64,000 bases of DNA from Chloromonas sp. AAM2 (lineage: Eukaryota; Chlorophyta; Chlorophyceae; Chlamydomonadales; Chlamydomonadaceae), in NCBI GenBank assembly GCA_004335635.1, contig QAXH01006444.1:1-64000 (forward strand). Reading direction: 5' to 3'. Below, piece after piece: positions 23,707 to 36,900 of the stretch. Within the stretch, counting starts at the first letter, position 1. Each line of letters starts with the position of its first letter. A program made the position numbers and the translations under genes. Under the pieces are notes generated by a model. It was not told the DNA's origin. It searched no databases and was given only the letters and a program-made list of their open reading frames with translations.

Positions 23707-26700
23707 TCATGCGTCGTCCATAGCCATTATCGGCTTGTTATCACACTCCCAGTCCACGAAGGGCTCTCCAAACACACGCCGCACAGCAGCCAGACGATCA
23801 GGGTCTGGCGCATGCAGGTTGCTCCATGGGCCCATAATCTTCTGTCTTGGAGTCGTCCCAGTAGGCACAGCCCGACCGCCTCCTCTTGCCCCAGCACCTG
23901 CTCCGAGCCGGCCATAGCCAAACGGCGGAGGGTTGTCATGGTACCCCGCCACATATGAGTCAACCACAGCTTGGCGCAGTGCAGCCGCCCAGAGCTTGCG
24001 TGGGTCAGGCGGTGTGCCGACTTCAAAGCGCAGTGCCGCGCGTAGATTAGCAAGGACTTTACCCCAGGTGCCGGCGTCCAGCACGGCCAAGGCATGAGCA
24101 TGGAATGCCGCCAGTGCTCGTGGCTTGGGAGCGCCGCTGCACTCATCGTAGCTCCGCTTCACGTTCGCTAGCTCCTGCATTACGCAAGACACTGTCTGTG
24201 GCCGTGCCAATTCGAGCCCGAACCAGCACGTAAGCTGCACGGCACGTAGGCCGGTAAGGCCGGATTCGAAGTGCCGGCGCAGCCTTTCAAGCGAGTGCCA
24301 GCTGTCCCCTGCTTGACTCTCCTCAGCAACGACTCCAAAGTCAAAGGCACGAGCATAGCCCGTAGCGCTTGGACCGCTGTATGTGCTGCTGCTGGTTGCG
24401 CCTGCATTGCGGTTGTTGCGGCTGGACCTCTCTGCCTTGAGCGCCCATAGCACCTGACGTGATAACAATTCCCGAAGAAACGCGGGCAGGAAGCGCCCCC
24501 AAGGCACCTCCTGCAAGGGCATGGGATTGCTCATGCTATCAGTGCGCACGCGTGCCAACACATCCGAGATGAATCCTAACACTACCGACATGCCGAGTGG
24601 TCTGGATTTGGATGCAGGACATTATATTCGCCCTGATAGCTCTAGCAAGCCGAGTGTCTCTCGTGCCCCTGCCACGCTTGATGCCCCTCCATGTGCCATG
24701 CCCTGCCCAACCCGGTCCGTCTGAGTTTACAAACCTGTTTGGGCACCAGCAGCAGCTCCACCAGCAGCACGCCTAGGTCAGGGCAAGCCTCCTTGTGGCG
24801 TGCCCTGCCCCCATCGCCCCCATTTATGAACGCTGCCACATCTCTTCGCGCCTGCAGCACCAGCCCAGCGCCGCTGGGAGACGTGGCGACGGCCAACAGC
24901 CTGCAACCGCCACGTGCAAGCAGAATAAGGAGCCGTGAAAACAGCTCAGGGCAAGCCGAGGTGGCAGGTGGGCTGGCTGGCAGCTCAAGTCCAAGTCACA
25001 AAAGACGCGCCCAAAAGGCAGCAAGACCTTTGGTTAAGAGCCGTCCCAGCATCATGCATGATACAAGGGAGAGCTGGCATTGTGCGACTGAGCTGGCCAA
25101 CCACTAAGCATGGAAATGGCAGCGTCGCAAAGTTTCTGCAGGCATAGACTCAACGCCTCCTTTTGCTGGTGGCCACCTGGACAAAAAGCCCAGCGGAACT
25201 GATAGGTACTCACAGATGGTGCAGGTGCGCAAAGCCTCTGAGCGCCGCGTCAGACATGTGTGCCGGGATATCTCCCTTGTCGATGCGCACCATCTCCACC
25301 ACGAGGCTGTTCATCGCCTGAGATAAAACGGTGAGCAGCTGCAGAGGGGGCACTTCACCATTCGTTTCCATCCGAATGCTCGTTGCCGTCGGTGACTTGG
25401 TCACAAGCCGCTCCACGCAGCTGGGCAGGGCCAGGAGCGAACGTGCGCCATGCTCCGGGTTCAGATACTGTGCTCAAACAGCACACGGCGGGAGGGGCGC
25501 CGACGTGTATGTGATCAGCGGCGCTACGGTAGGCTTTACGATCAGTTACTGTTTGCATCAGCAGTAGTTTGTTTGGTGAGGCATGCACGCTGAGCCAAGC
25601 GCCATGTGGAAGCGCAAGCGAAGGCGAAGTGCCAATGCCTACTCCGAGTGTATCCTGGAAGACTCACCAGCGGCAAGAACCCATCAATGGGCGCATTCCA
25701 CGCCGAGCGTCGCACGCCCGCGGTCAAGAAAGCGTCCATAGACAAGTAGTCCAGTCGCACAATCAGAGACTTCAGGGTTCCGGCACGACGCTGGCCTTCA
25801 TGCCACTCGCGGTGGACACCAAATCCCAAAACTGCAGCCACGATGCACTTCAAGATGCTTGTAAATTCTAAAGTGAAACACAGGATACACAGAGCCAACT
25901 GTTTCTGCTGCTCGGTGAGAATAGCTGTACAAATGGCATGTACAAATGGCTATGCTTCGCGTCTCCCCCTTGCCCACAAACCTGTATCCTTGTAAGTGCC
26001 ACGCGTGAAGAAGCACTGGAGGTCGCCTCTTTGCTTAACGTCCGCGGCAGCCCGAGCTAGCCTAGAAGGAGCTGTGGCCATACAGCGAAGCAAATCCGGG
26101 GCAGCCAACGGCTCCAGAACACATCGAAGCAAGTGCTCGTCCAGCCGGTCCAACTGCGGCTCTACAACGCCTTTGTGCTGGCCCAGCTGCTCTTCAGGTG
26201 ACTCACTGGCGCCGCCTTGTGGAGCAGCTGCTGCAGTGGAAGCCGCAGCTGCCGCAGCAGCACGCTTGAGCGCCCTCTTGCCAGCGCCAGGGGCCGAATG
26301 CACGATGTGCCGCCACTGCTGTAGTTGCTGCTGTCCCTGCTCCTGCTCTCGTTCTTGTTCGTCACTCGCCGCAGCAACACCGTTACCTTTGCGCTTGACA
26401 GCGTGGTCGCCGTACATCTGCACAACATACTCGTCCACCAGCAGAAAGCCGTAGAGCTGCAAAGAATGGCAAAGGCAGTGCAGGGCAAACTTGACCCTTG
26501 CTGGTAGGAGGGGGATGCAAGATTCTGCCGACCCCTAACTCACTTTCTGTTAGAGGGGGATGCCTGAATCCCCGCCCCCTAACAGCCAATGTACAGGTCC
26601 ATCTCATAATTCCTTAGAAACCCTGACCCCCCCCACCCCACCCCTCTGTGCCTGACCAGCTCAAAATGACCCCAGAATTTGAATGTAAGCTCCTTGGAGG

Positions 26701-28167
26701 GTGCCTACGCCATTTCCGTGAGGAAGCTGGACTACTCCAGTTAGAAGTCATAGGTTACGGAGGGTCCTGCCCCCTGCTTGCTGGTCAACAATTTTGCCGC
26801 AGTAGATAAGACGTTGCGACGAAATCGCAGGTGCTGGGAACATGTGTCACGGCCTCTATTAAACCTTTTCTCTGACAGGTGATTAAGCAGGTGATACATG
26901 AGTGATGGTGGGGATGCAAACAGCTGAGCCCTTGCATGGAACGGCTTTGTAAATGAGGTGCAAGCGCACCACAAGGCAGCCACAGCAAAGAGATGATTCA
27001 GCAGCAAGTGCTTCGCCACAGCCCACCAGGCCCATGCAGCATGAATGACCTTACAACTATTGCATCCAAGCAAAGTACATATGCGCCTGAGTTGCACTCA
27101 GGGCCGCACCTGCAACAGCACTCCTGGTACGCTGTATGCTGCACTCCAACCCTGGTATGGCAGGGCATGTAGCTCGGGGCTCTGCGAACAGCACGAAGGT
27201 AACAATCCCAGTTGCAGGATTGCATCTTGTTTGGCACAAGCGCAGATGAGCTAAGCCAGCACATTGCAGGATATTTTAGCAACCTTGCAAGACAGAAATC
27301 AAGCGTACTGTTGGGACTCTTAAGCGCAGTGTCTGTTGGACACTCAACCAGCATGTGCCAGTGAATTGAGGCATCCCTGTTCCTGGGTCCTTGTCAAGGC
27401 ATTCTGATACGTAAGGCGATGACAGGCCCGTACCTTGAGCATGTCAAGGCAGATCCAACCTCCAAATACGTTGGGATGGTGGGGGATGGGCGTGAGCAGC
27501 CGCACGTCAGGTGGGTGGGTTGGGTAGGATGGGGGGAATGTGATGCGCATGTAGATGCTCTGGTGCCTGAGAGGCCCCGATGCCGCTGACATCTGCAGCC
27601 AGAGTCGATGGCAAAAGCATTACGTTTGGACATCAGGAGTATCTAGAGCATACCAGGAACAGGAAAAGGTCCCGGGATAAACGGTAGATTGCAGCAGGAG
27701 AGCGTACGTGTGCATAGCACGTTCAATAGCGGAAATATCGGCCCCACCAGTTGCAAGCAGGGAATGGACTAGCGCAGAATGCCACAGCTTTGAACTGCAG
27801 CTGATGACGACTGTATGCCTTCAACCAACCGTTGTGACATGGGACAGGGGGATTTGGAAATGCAGCCAGCAGTAGTAGGGCAGGTGGAATCACTGTAGCT
27901 GCTACAGCCCACGACCAGCGCACCAAAAGAAGGTCAGCGATACGTTTGGCGATTAAGGAATTGGCCCTGGCGAAGACGCACCTCCACATCCCAAACGAAA
28001 ATGTTGTCTGCACTCGGCTTGGCATCAATGCCCCACCGCGTCCCGGCGCAAGCACCGAGCCGCATTGGCAGTGGCGGGGCCCCTGCCATTTCTTTCATAT
28101 CCTGCTGCAACCTCCGCACTGCCAGGGCATGGTTGCTCGTTCCGGCGGGGCTCGCTGCAGCGAACAT
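23707..28167 (-). CDS. UBC-domain (E2-like) protein with long C-terminal extension
   Basis: Predicted ubiquitin-conjugating enzyme, or a relative, that would carry ubiquitin as a thioester. Eight exons, high to low: 27982-28167, 27434-27592, 27110-27151, 25982-26456, 25668-25831, 25214-25467, 24735-24900, 23707-24510. They total 2250 nt, 749 residues. The UBC fold is spread over exons 1-4: N-terminal helix RRLQQDMKEM, strand NIFVWDVE, FPPSYPTHPPDV, then HHPN and the catalytic cysteine in GGWICLDML, and GWSAAYSV. The 42-nt exon 3 carries that last motif. Beyond about residue 135 lie roughly 600 residues, starting with a Lys/Gln/Ala-rich linker and continuing with helical segments such as LDYLSMDAFLTAGVR and VERLVTK. 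Their fold I cannot name, though E2 proteins with comparable tails exist in fungi and protists. Exon 2 begins with an in-frame ATG, but exon 1 is needed for the E2 fold. Confidence 0.82.
26605..26760 (+). repeat. Diverged dispersed repeat with C-rich leader, copy 1
   Basis: A C-rich run (CCCTGACCCCCCCCACCCCA) precedes about 80 bp (AATTTGAATGTAAGCTCC, GAGGGTGCCTACGCCATT, TCCGTGAGGAAG...) that aligns base-by-base, with many substitutions, to about 62905-62985, which also has a C-rich leader. It lies in intron 3 of the E2-like gene. Confidence 0.55.
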
Positions 28168-30324
28168 GAGGACTGCAGCAGCAGCGAAACAGCAGGCACT
28201 TTGCGATCACGGATTGCTTTGCGATGCCGTTGCAAGAAATGCTGGTGGCCTTGGTTGCAAATGGACACTGGCGTTGCCGCGGCTTAGGATTGTCCAATGT
28301 TACCTGCTGCGTTTAAACGCCGAGCTGCGGGAGGACGTTGATAGGTCACCACTGAATCATTTGCATCAAGTTGAAAGGCCTTGGGCAATGCAAGGATCAG
28401 TTAGACCGGCCAGGCAAGCCAGAAACTGAAGGCCAGCCAGGCCAGCTGGCCGGGCTTCACTTTATTGCTCGGTCATCATGTTATGTTTCGACACCTGCTG
28501 CACCATCTTTCCTCTGCTGACGCAATTGGCACTTCTCATCGTCTGACGGGTGCAACCAGCCTACTGAAATTCAGACTTTTTGCACAGACTTGCTCCTTGC
28601 GCAATCACTTCTTTATATGCAGCAGTGTCAGCGCTTTGTGACAGGTTTTGACGAGATTCAAGTGCGCGTCGCATCTGCACCAGCAGGCATGCAGGTGTAG
28701 CGTTCCCCGCACGCTTCTGTCGCTCCAATTCCAGGAGCTGGCAATCGTTGTGTCCGCAGACACAGCCACAACACGAAAGAGAGAAGGACAACAGCAGCAA
28801 ATGGCATCCCCGCACTTGACCTTGCGTGATGTGGCTCACTATGTCGTTGGCTTGGTGCTCCTGTTTGATTCTGCACGTATAAGCTCTCACGCAAGCCAAC
28901 CACTCAGCTCTTACGCTAGCTCTTCCTGGGCTGCATGTGCAACAGTGTCCGTATGGCCATGCATAGAACTGATAGGACATCAGAAGGCTTGTAAACGGTG
29001 CAGCTGTGAAAAAAAGCTTGCCAGTTCTAATCCAAATTCCTGTGTGACTCTCAGTTCTGGGGCAGTGTTTTGCCACCGAGAAGTCCGTTGTGTTGTTAAG
29101 GGCGGAAACCGTAGCAACTCCAGAACCAGTTGACTGTGCTCTCACAGCTGAGGCAACAAGTGCACGTGGCATGCAGGCGCTACAACACATGTAGCATGCA
29201 CCACACCTCCATGTAACTTTTTACGAGAACTCAGCTGCAAGCCATGCACTTCTGAGCTCAGATTAATAGTCGTGTGTGACATGCATGATGTGTGAATCGC
29301 TATCGGAAGGCGCTGTGTGGGGTGACCACCACAGTGTCGACCAACCTAGTAGTGACGACGAGAGTCACAGCCAGTGCTTTCTTCTGTAAAGTGAGCTGTC
29401 AAGCCTTGCTGAGGCGCAGCGTGCAACTGGCATCTTTGTTCGGGCTGCATGTTTGCATTACAAGTTTGGCTTGGGCATTTTCGGCATTGGGTGTGGCCGC
29501 ATCTGGGTCCAAGATCAACCCAGATGTGTTTGTCACAATCCAGTGTTGATGCAAGTCCCACTACACGGTCCTTCAAATACCAGCGCTTCTCCAGGGCACC
29601 TACAGCTGCACCTACAGGGCAACTGCCCTTGTAACGGTCGCTCCGGAACCATACGAAGGCTCGTGGGCGGCCACTGTCCTTTGTGGAGGTGTCAAGTGGC
29701 TGCCAATGTGCACGTTGAGTTTGGCTTGAGAACAGCGAAGACCGCCGTGCTTTCGTGTAGGCAACTTCTTGGGGTTTACACCGCTGCAACTTGTCCGGGC
29801 CACCAAGCCCCTTGGAAGCTCGCCGCACTCGTAGTATTCAATCACCCAGCAAACCGGTACAGACAAGAGTGCGGAAAGTCAGCGCCACGCGGTGTTGTGG
29901 GAGGGAAGGGCCTGCCCTTCCAACAGGGCTTTCAGACCAAATGCACCAGAGCGCCCTGTTATAGCCAAGCGAATGCCAATTCTTCAACAGGTCATGAGTC
30001 GGCATACGCCAACAAGACGTCTGCGAAGCGGTGCTGGCACAGATAGACGTCCCAGATAAACCATGGAGCAAGGTACAAATGATTGTAATAGTTGACAAGG
30101 CTGTGTTCCTGTAGATGCAAGTATACTTTATCGCGAGCCCGCGAGCCGCACCCCTTTCGGAGAAGTCTGTGATCCTTGGCCTGCTTAGCGCTGCCTTTCA
30201 GCAGCATGTAGATGAACATCTGCCAGCGAGCATTGCAGGCTCTTGTTCAAGCGCTCGATGAGTGGTTCAGAGAACCCAACCCCCTTGAAAGTTGATCTGA
30301 GGGGAAATTTTGTTTTGGCCCCTA
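28168..30324. other. Head-to-head intergenic region, E2-like / PNUTS-like genes
   Basis: About 2.2 kb between two divergent gene starts. It must contain both promoters. It also contains minus-strand stretches with protein-like composition, described in the next entry. No other feature was recognised. Confidence 0.5.
28561..30219 (-). pseudogene. Possible decayed or unrecognised minus-strand coding sequence
   Basis: Several minus-strand stretches look like real protein rather than chance frames, but they lie in different frames without an obvious splice path. At 29992-30219: KDHRLLRKGCGSRARDKVYL, then NYYNHLYLAPWFIWDVYL. At about 29450-29700: PRAFVWFRSDRYKG and LEKRWYLKDRVVGLA. At 28561-28740: LLELERQKRAG to a stop, helical. 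They could be a frameshifted transposon or gene relic, or exons of a real gene I cannot join. I do not recognise the family. Confidence 0.22.
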
Positions 30325-33300
30325 ATGGTTGCAGCTGAAGAGCCCATGCCACCGGCTGCATCTTTACTTCAAGCTATCTCAGTTGTAGACAAAGATCTGA
30401 GCACAGCCGCCAGTGTTCTGCTCGACACGCCATCAGACGTGCATGACAGCGCATCGTCATCAAGCGCTGGAGAGGAAGAGGAAGATCAAGCCAATCCCTC
30501 GCTTCGTGGTAGAAGAAAGCGCAAGCCGCGATCTCCAGACTCAGGTAGAGACATGCGTCATATTTGCTGATTTGATTCAATCATTCCATGCGGCGTGTCA
30601 TTTCCGCATGCGGCGTTAGTACGGCTGACAAACCTTGCCTGCTCACTTCCGAATGGCCACGTATTCTATTGCTCATTCTCATGCTTGCTGCCTGTTCACA
30701 GGTGGTTCTTCAGACCCTGATGGTGTGACAGAGAAGGGCAAGAGGAGGAGGCAAACACTTTTCAAGCGTGTACGCTCCACTGAACGGTGTGGCAAATGCC
30801 GCACCTGCCTGAACCCGCAGCTCAAAAAAGCATGCGAAACCCTCCGTGCTCAGCTGGGAACCAAGCCATCCCCTAAAGCTTTCGCCACAGGCAAAGCAGA
30901 TCCCCAGGATCATGCCAACCCACAGGCCCCTACCACAGCAAGCAGCAGCAACACCGCATCTGAGATTATGATGATGCGGGATGCTTTGTCCCGCATTCTC
31001 AGCCCGCATGGCCAGGGTGGCGTGACGGACTCTAAGCACATGCCAGTGCTGGAGTCCTTGCTCGAAGGACAAGTGGAGCTGGGACCTAGAGGCGTGCTGC
31101 TTATGGTGATAACCATGTCATCGGACGAAATAAGGAGCATGATTGTCAGGCAAGTGTCCGAGTGCACATGCTGGCAAGATGGCATGCAGCAATCTTGATG
31201 AAATTTTTCCAACTGTATGTGTGTGTCGTGTGTTGCGCCTGGAGCGCCTGCTCACGCAACAGCCAGATCCCAAAAGCGAACATGCAGGGGTTGTAGTCCC
31301 TCTCTAGGCTATGTGCACTCTTTGTGCTGGCTCTGGTGGTAATCAGGCACTGCTGTTGAAGCGCATGCACATTATACAACGTTCAGGGGTTCGGCATATG
31401 CAAGCAGCTCTGCCACAAGGCGTGGAAGAGCTCTTACCCACTGTTGCTGCTACGTCAGGCTTAAGGCTTACACATTGGTTAGCGGGCGGTCGCACGCACA
31501 TACCTTGCATCTGAATGTGCCTTGTTCCATGTGCCTGCAGAGGCAAGGGCATCAAGTCTCTCGAGTCATGGGTGGTGGAGGCGGCCGAGGGGCGGGACAG
31601 GTGTCGCGATCCGGTAGCACGTGCTAAGTTCATGCGGGATGTCATGGAGTGCTTATCTAAACTCCCAGTCGATGTGGAGGCGTTGCGGCGCACAGGTGAT
31701 GACGGGGGTTCAAACTTTGCACCAGCAATTTTGTGCAGTGCGAGTATTGATGATGCTTGAGCCATCTTCTGTTCCACTTGTGGGTGGGTGTACAGACGCA
31801 CAACTCACTCACTCACTCACACGCTCACAGGCATTGGCCGGACATTTGGCAAGCTCCCAAAGACAATGAGCAAGGACGCCCTGGCTGGCCATGCAGCGGA
31901 TGTGGCCATTTCATGCAAGTCTCTGGTCGACCAGTGGAAGAGGCTAGTGGAGCCTGTGTCAGGGGCAGGGGAGACGCAGGCAGGCACAAGGGCGGCAGGT
32001 GGTGCCGACACAAACGGCACACACAAGAGGTGCGCGGCATGACGTTTACTGGGCCAGGCAGGGGAACCGTGGCAGGGGTTCAAGGGCATCAAAGCATGAT
32101 CGTGAGCAGGCTCGGATGAAGTTTGCTGAACTTTGGTGTGTGGGATCATGCAAGTAGCATCATCAAGTGGAGTGCCGTTCCAAGTATCTTTCGTAAAAAC
32201 TGTATCCCGGGGCCAGCTACCGTTGCATTTGGACTGGATTTGCAATTCTACTACTACAGTAGCAGCTGGCCATGCGTTCTCTGTGTGGCCGCAGGCGGGA
32301 GGCAAATGCCCTGGAGCCACATGCAGCCAAGAAGCCCAGGCCCGCCCAGCCCGTGGACGTAAGCATCACAGTGGTGCAGCCAGACAGCACTGCTGCGGCA
32401 GCGTCCGGCCACAGCTCGCCCCAGTTTGCACCCTTGCAGTTAACACTAGAGCCTCAGCCGTCGGCAACAGATGTCAACATGGACGTGTTCGCTGGCCTGT
32501 CTAGTCCTGTAGGTGACGGTCTTCAATCCCAGGCTGACGTGTTTACAGCACAGCAGCATCCAGCAGACAGCGTTGCTACTGGCAGCATGCTGCACGCAGG
32601 CCAGTCGCAACAGCCTGCAAATGTTAATAAGCTGCAGGCAACAAATGCAACGGTGGCGGGTGCTACTATCAGTGTGCAGGGTTCTACGCCACTGACAGAG
32701 GCAACTCCATCAGAGGTGGGACTGACCGCTACACAGGAGGGTCATGTAGGCACATCCACTGGCCAGACAACAACTCCACCGGCAACTGAAGCCACAGCTA
32801 ATCCACAAGCACATGAACATGCAGCTGATGCAACATTCCCACAGCCAGCCCAAGAGCAGCCCACGCCTGTTTCAAGTGCCACATCACAGGCTCCCGAAGT
32901 TGCTGTGAAGGTGGAGGTTGATGCAGAGACGGGAGGCTGCCGCACCACAATAGATGCAGCAAGTTTCCCGCAGCCACAGGCACATGCAACGTTTACAACA
33001 GCAGCGTCACCGGCACCAACAACCACCACAACAGATGCAGGAACCGCGCCACAAGGCTCACATGCAACTCCAGAGGTTGCAGTGAAAGTCGAAGGCGATG
33101 CAGCTAGCACTGCTCAGCCGGAAGCACGTGTGCCTCTTTTGCTTAGTCATGAGTTACCAAGCCTTGCGGCTGGTACAGCCGCACAGCAGCCTGCTCCCAC
33201 CACCTCCGCAAGTGCACCGCCTACAGCTAGCAGTGGCCCAGGATCGCTTGCAAGCACGGTACCCTTGTTGCCTCCATCGCTACTGGCTGGAGCAAGCGGC

Positions 33301-33869
33301 AGCAACACTGGTCAGCCTGCTGCAAATCCCGCTGCGGCAGGCGGTGCGGCAAAGCATGGTCGGGCGGGCGCGGGACGCACGGGCGGCTTGCAGCTAAGCC
33401 TAGGGCGGTCCGGTGCCGGGGCAGGCGACACATCCACCCGACTGGGCACGCTTCGGAACGGCACGGCAGTCACACGGCTCGGTTCCTTGCGAGACAAGCC
33501 AGCTGGCCCGTCCATGGGTGGCATCAGTGCAGCCGCGCAGATAGCCGCGTCTGAGCAGCAAGCAGTTGCGTTGTTTGGAGCGTCAACTGCGGCAAGCGAT
33601 GCCGCGATTGCCGGGACACCAGTGGTGACTCTGCCAGGGCCCAGGCCGCCAGCGGCTGAGCGTGCAGCAGCGGCAGCGGCACATGTAGAGCATGCACTTG
33701 CGCTCAACCCTGACATGAGGCGCGTGGTGGGGCCGCCCAAGCGTAAGCGCGTGCACTGGCCGGAGGACGATGCGCATCTGCAGGCTGTGCGTTGGTTTAG
33801 GAAGGTGCGTGGCAGCTGCCAGACTGTAACAGGAAACTGCAGCTTAATTAAGCACTTGAAAGGGTTGCA

Positions 33870-33908
<39 letters not shown>

Positions 33909-36900
33909 AGCAACTGTTGACAAAGTTGAGAAACCAGCCGCGTTTTGCATACAACTCAGACGTTACAGCAGCCAGTGAGGACTGCTCAGCGAGGGGAGGG
34001 GGAAAGGCCAAACCGAACCGTTAGCACAACAGCAAAGTTCAGTTAGTACACTTTCCTTGTTCTTGTGTGCAGGATGACCCCCCTTGCAAGGCGTCCCAAG
34101 ATGCCCCTCGCAGCCGGATAGCAGCGCCCAGCAGTCTGCTAGCAGGTGTGAACCCATGGACCCTGCTGCTACTCAGCCTAGAGGCGTGCTTAGAGCACTG
34201 GGCTGCTAGGCAGATCTAGCCAACAGGACGCAGTAGAGCTGACAGGTGCAGCTTGCATGCCCATGCCAGCTAGGTGCATTAAGCATTCAACTTTACTTGT
34301 GAAGAATCCTGGGCTGGCTGCTGACTACTAAAGACATCTTGGATAGGTTCTGGGATTGCAATTCTATGGCTGAGCTTTCAACCAAACGATGAGTGTCTGA
34401 GAAACTGAAAGCAAGTTCAAGTCAATGGAATGTTCGGATTGCAAGCTGGTGGCAGTTTCAGATTGTCATGGCAATGTACTGGTTGTGGCTGGTACATTGG
34501 CATAATCTCGAATCACTTCTTCCATCTTTCCTTGCACAGCTGAGCCACAAGGCATGCAGTCAAAACCAGCTTCCGGTATACAGTCAGCAATCAGGCAAAC
34601 AGCACAAGTGTCGACTTGGCAGCAGACACTGATGGTGCTCAGACTGTGGCCACAGGCAGCTGTCAACAAGATTCACAGCCAGTGCAGTCCCATCTGCAAA
34701 CAGTGTCTGAAATGGCATGCGTGTTTTGTCCGCCTTGCTCGGTTGCTCCGGGAAGATTACGGCTGTGCCCATCCCGTTCTTGTCTTGTGACCCCCCGTTC
34801 GCTGATGTAAACAATGCCAACCCAACAATTACAACAGAGTATCCGCTGGTGCCGTTTGGTGGTGCAGGCACAGGCCTGCTTTCGGGTGGCCATGCTCCCG
34901 GGTTTGAGCGCGCAGCGAGGCGTGAACATGCCAGCGAACGGCAAGCGCTTGCTGCGCAGCATGAACAGGATGAAAGAGATCGAGTACTGATGCTGGTGAG
35001 TGTGACTGTCATGGCGCCTCCAGACACATTCCCTCACGTAACATCAACATCACTTCAACATCATCCCAACTTTAACCTGACTGGTGTATTGCCTGACTGG
35101 ACGTGTTGTGAACTTGCACATGCCTACGGCTTCCAGGCGAATAATTCAGCCTCGCTGCCTTCTGCACCAAGCACACAAAGAAGCCGATCAGAGTCTTCCT
35201 GATTACAAGCTGTCATGACTCAACTAGACACGCGCTGTTCAGTGCATCGCAACGCATCCCTCATACATGGTTTTGCTGCACACCCCTGTTTGCTATGCGT
35301 TTTGATGCCATCTTATGGCGACAGCTCTCATGATGCAAACCGACATGCACACACACACGCGTCTACTTGCAGTTGCGGCTGAAGGACATGCACGCCACCC
35401 TTCCTTACATGACACCCCCAGTGCTGCTCATTGACCCTGAATGGCGTGTGAGCGCGGGCGAAGAGAGCTCAGAGCGCCACCTAATGGCCATCAAGGCCCA
35501 GTCCCGGCCCCCTGTCAGCTACCCCACTCAGCACCACGTCCCGCCCACACCAACGGAAGCGCCACACAGCATGGAGCAGCAGCCACACTTCACGCAAATC
35601 CCCCGCATTCCACAAGTGGCTGCGGCCGCTGCTGCGGCATCAGCACAAGCAGCCCCGGTGACGGCAGCTGCTGCGCCCGTTGCTGCGCCAGCGGCAGGAC
35701 CAGCGCCGGCGGCAGCCAGTTCTGGGCCAGTGCCGGCAGCAGTAGCTGGGCCCAGCAACGGCGCAGCACCAGTTTACTTGCAAGGAGCGGCACCGGCTGC
35801 GGGGACAGTGCCTGTGCTAGCTCCTGGCGCTGGTCTAGGAAACCTGGCTATGTTTTTGCAGCAGGGTGGAAGTCTTCAGGCAGGCCTGGGCTCAGGTGTG
35901 CCAGCCCCTACCCAGCCTTCACCAGCTTCACAACCCATCATGCTGCTCGGTAGTTCTACTGCTCAGCAGCCCACAAACGGCACTACCAGCACCAGTGCTA
36001 CAGCAGGTCAGGCAAAGCCGCAGCCGGTGACTGCAGATGCAAGCATGTTGGCTGCTCTGTCCGCTTTCTTAGGCGGCCAGAGCATGCAGCTGTCAGCACC
36101 AGCACAGCAGCCCCAGCAGCACCCACAGCCAGGCGCAGCTGCACCTGCCACCATTGGTGCTGCTGCAGCCTCCGCCAGCAATCCGCTCTCCGCACTGCTG
36201 TCGCAGCTGGCATCCCAGCTTCCAGCCACACCAGCTGCTCCAGCTGCAGCCCAGCCAGCACCTCCAGCTGGCCCCAGGCCACCCACAGGCGCTCCGCCGC
36301 CTGCCTCTCACAACCCACTGCTTCCTGCCAACCTTCTGCCACCGCAACACGCACACACGCGCCCCTCACACCACCCGCTACTGCCGCAGCAAGGCAACAC
36401 AGGCCCCCGTGGACCGCCTGGCTCGGGGCCCCATGCCCCTCCCGGCAACCCACTAGCACAACAGCAGCGGTTATTCCCAGGCCGGCCGCCCTCCGGGGGG
36501 CCTCCGCAGAATCCATACCCCCTGCATCCTCCTCCACACGGCGACGGCCCAGGGGAGGGTCCGGGGTGGCGGGAGCGGGAGCGGGGCAGCAGTAGCTGGG
36601 AAAAGCCCCGTGGTGGCTCCTTACTCAGTGGTGCATCTCATAGTGATGGTGGGCCAAACCAGGGCAGGGCTAGTGGCTTTTCGGGCCCACCAGGGGGTCC
36701 TGCGCCGCTCCCGGGGGGTGGTTTTCGATCGGGTGGTGGGCCATCAAATGGCCGTGGAGGTGGTGGAGGGGGGCGAGGCGGAGGGGGCGTACAACGTGTG
36801 TGCGCTTTCTTCAACACTGCACAAGGTTGCAAGAAGGGCGACACGTGCAAATTTGCACACGTGAGGGCTGGAGACGCCGAGGATGAGGGGGGGCAAGGGG

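Noticed and set aside
24512..24591. Start codon at 24591 for a separate gene (MSVVLGFISD...)
   Set aside because: A strong acceptor (cccttgcag) at 24511 joins in phase with the upstream E2 exon, and the summed exons keep frame, so this frame is the last exon extended into the intron.
32742..33740. Long minus-strand frames (32742-33110, 33312-33740)
   Set aside because: Antisense shadows of the Ala/Thr-rich exon 5 of the PNUTS-like gene.
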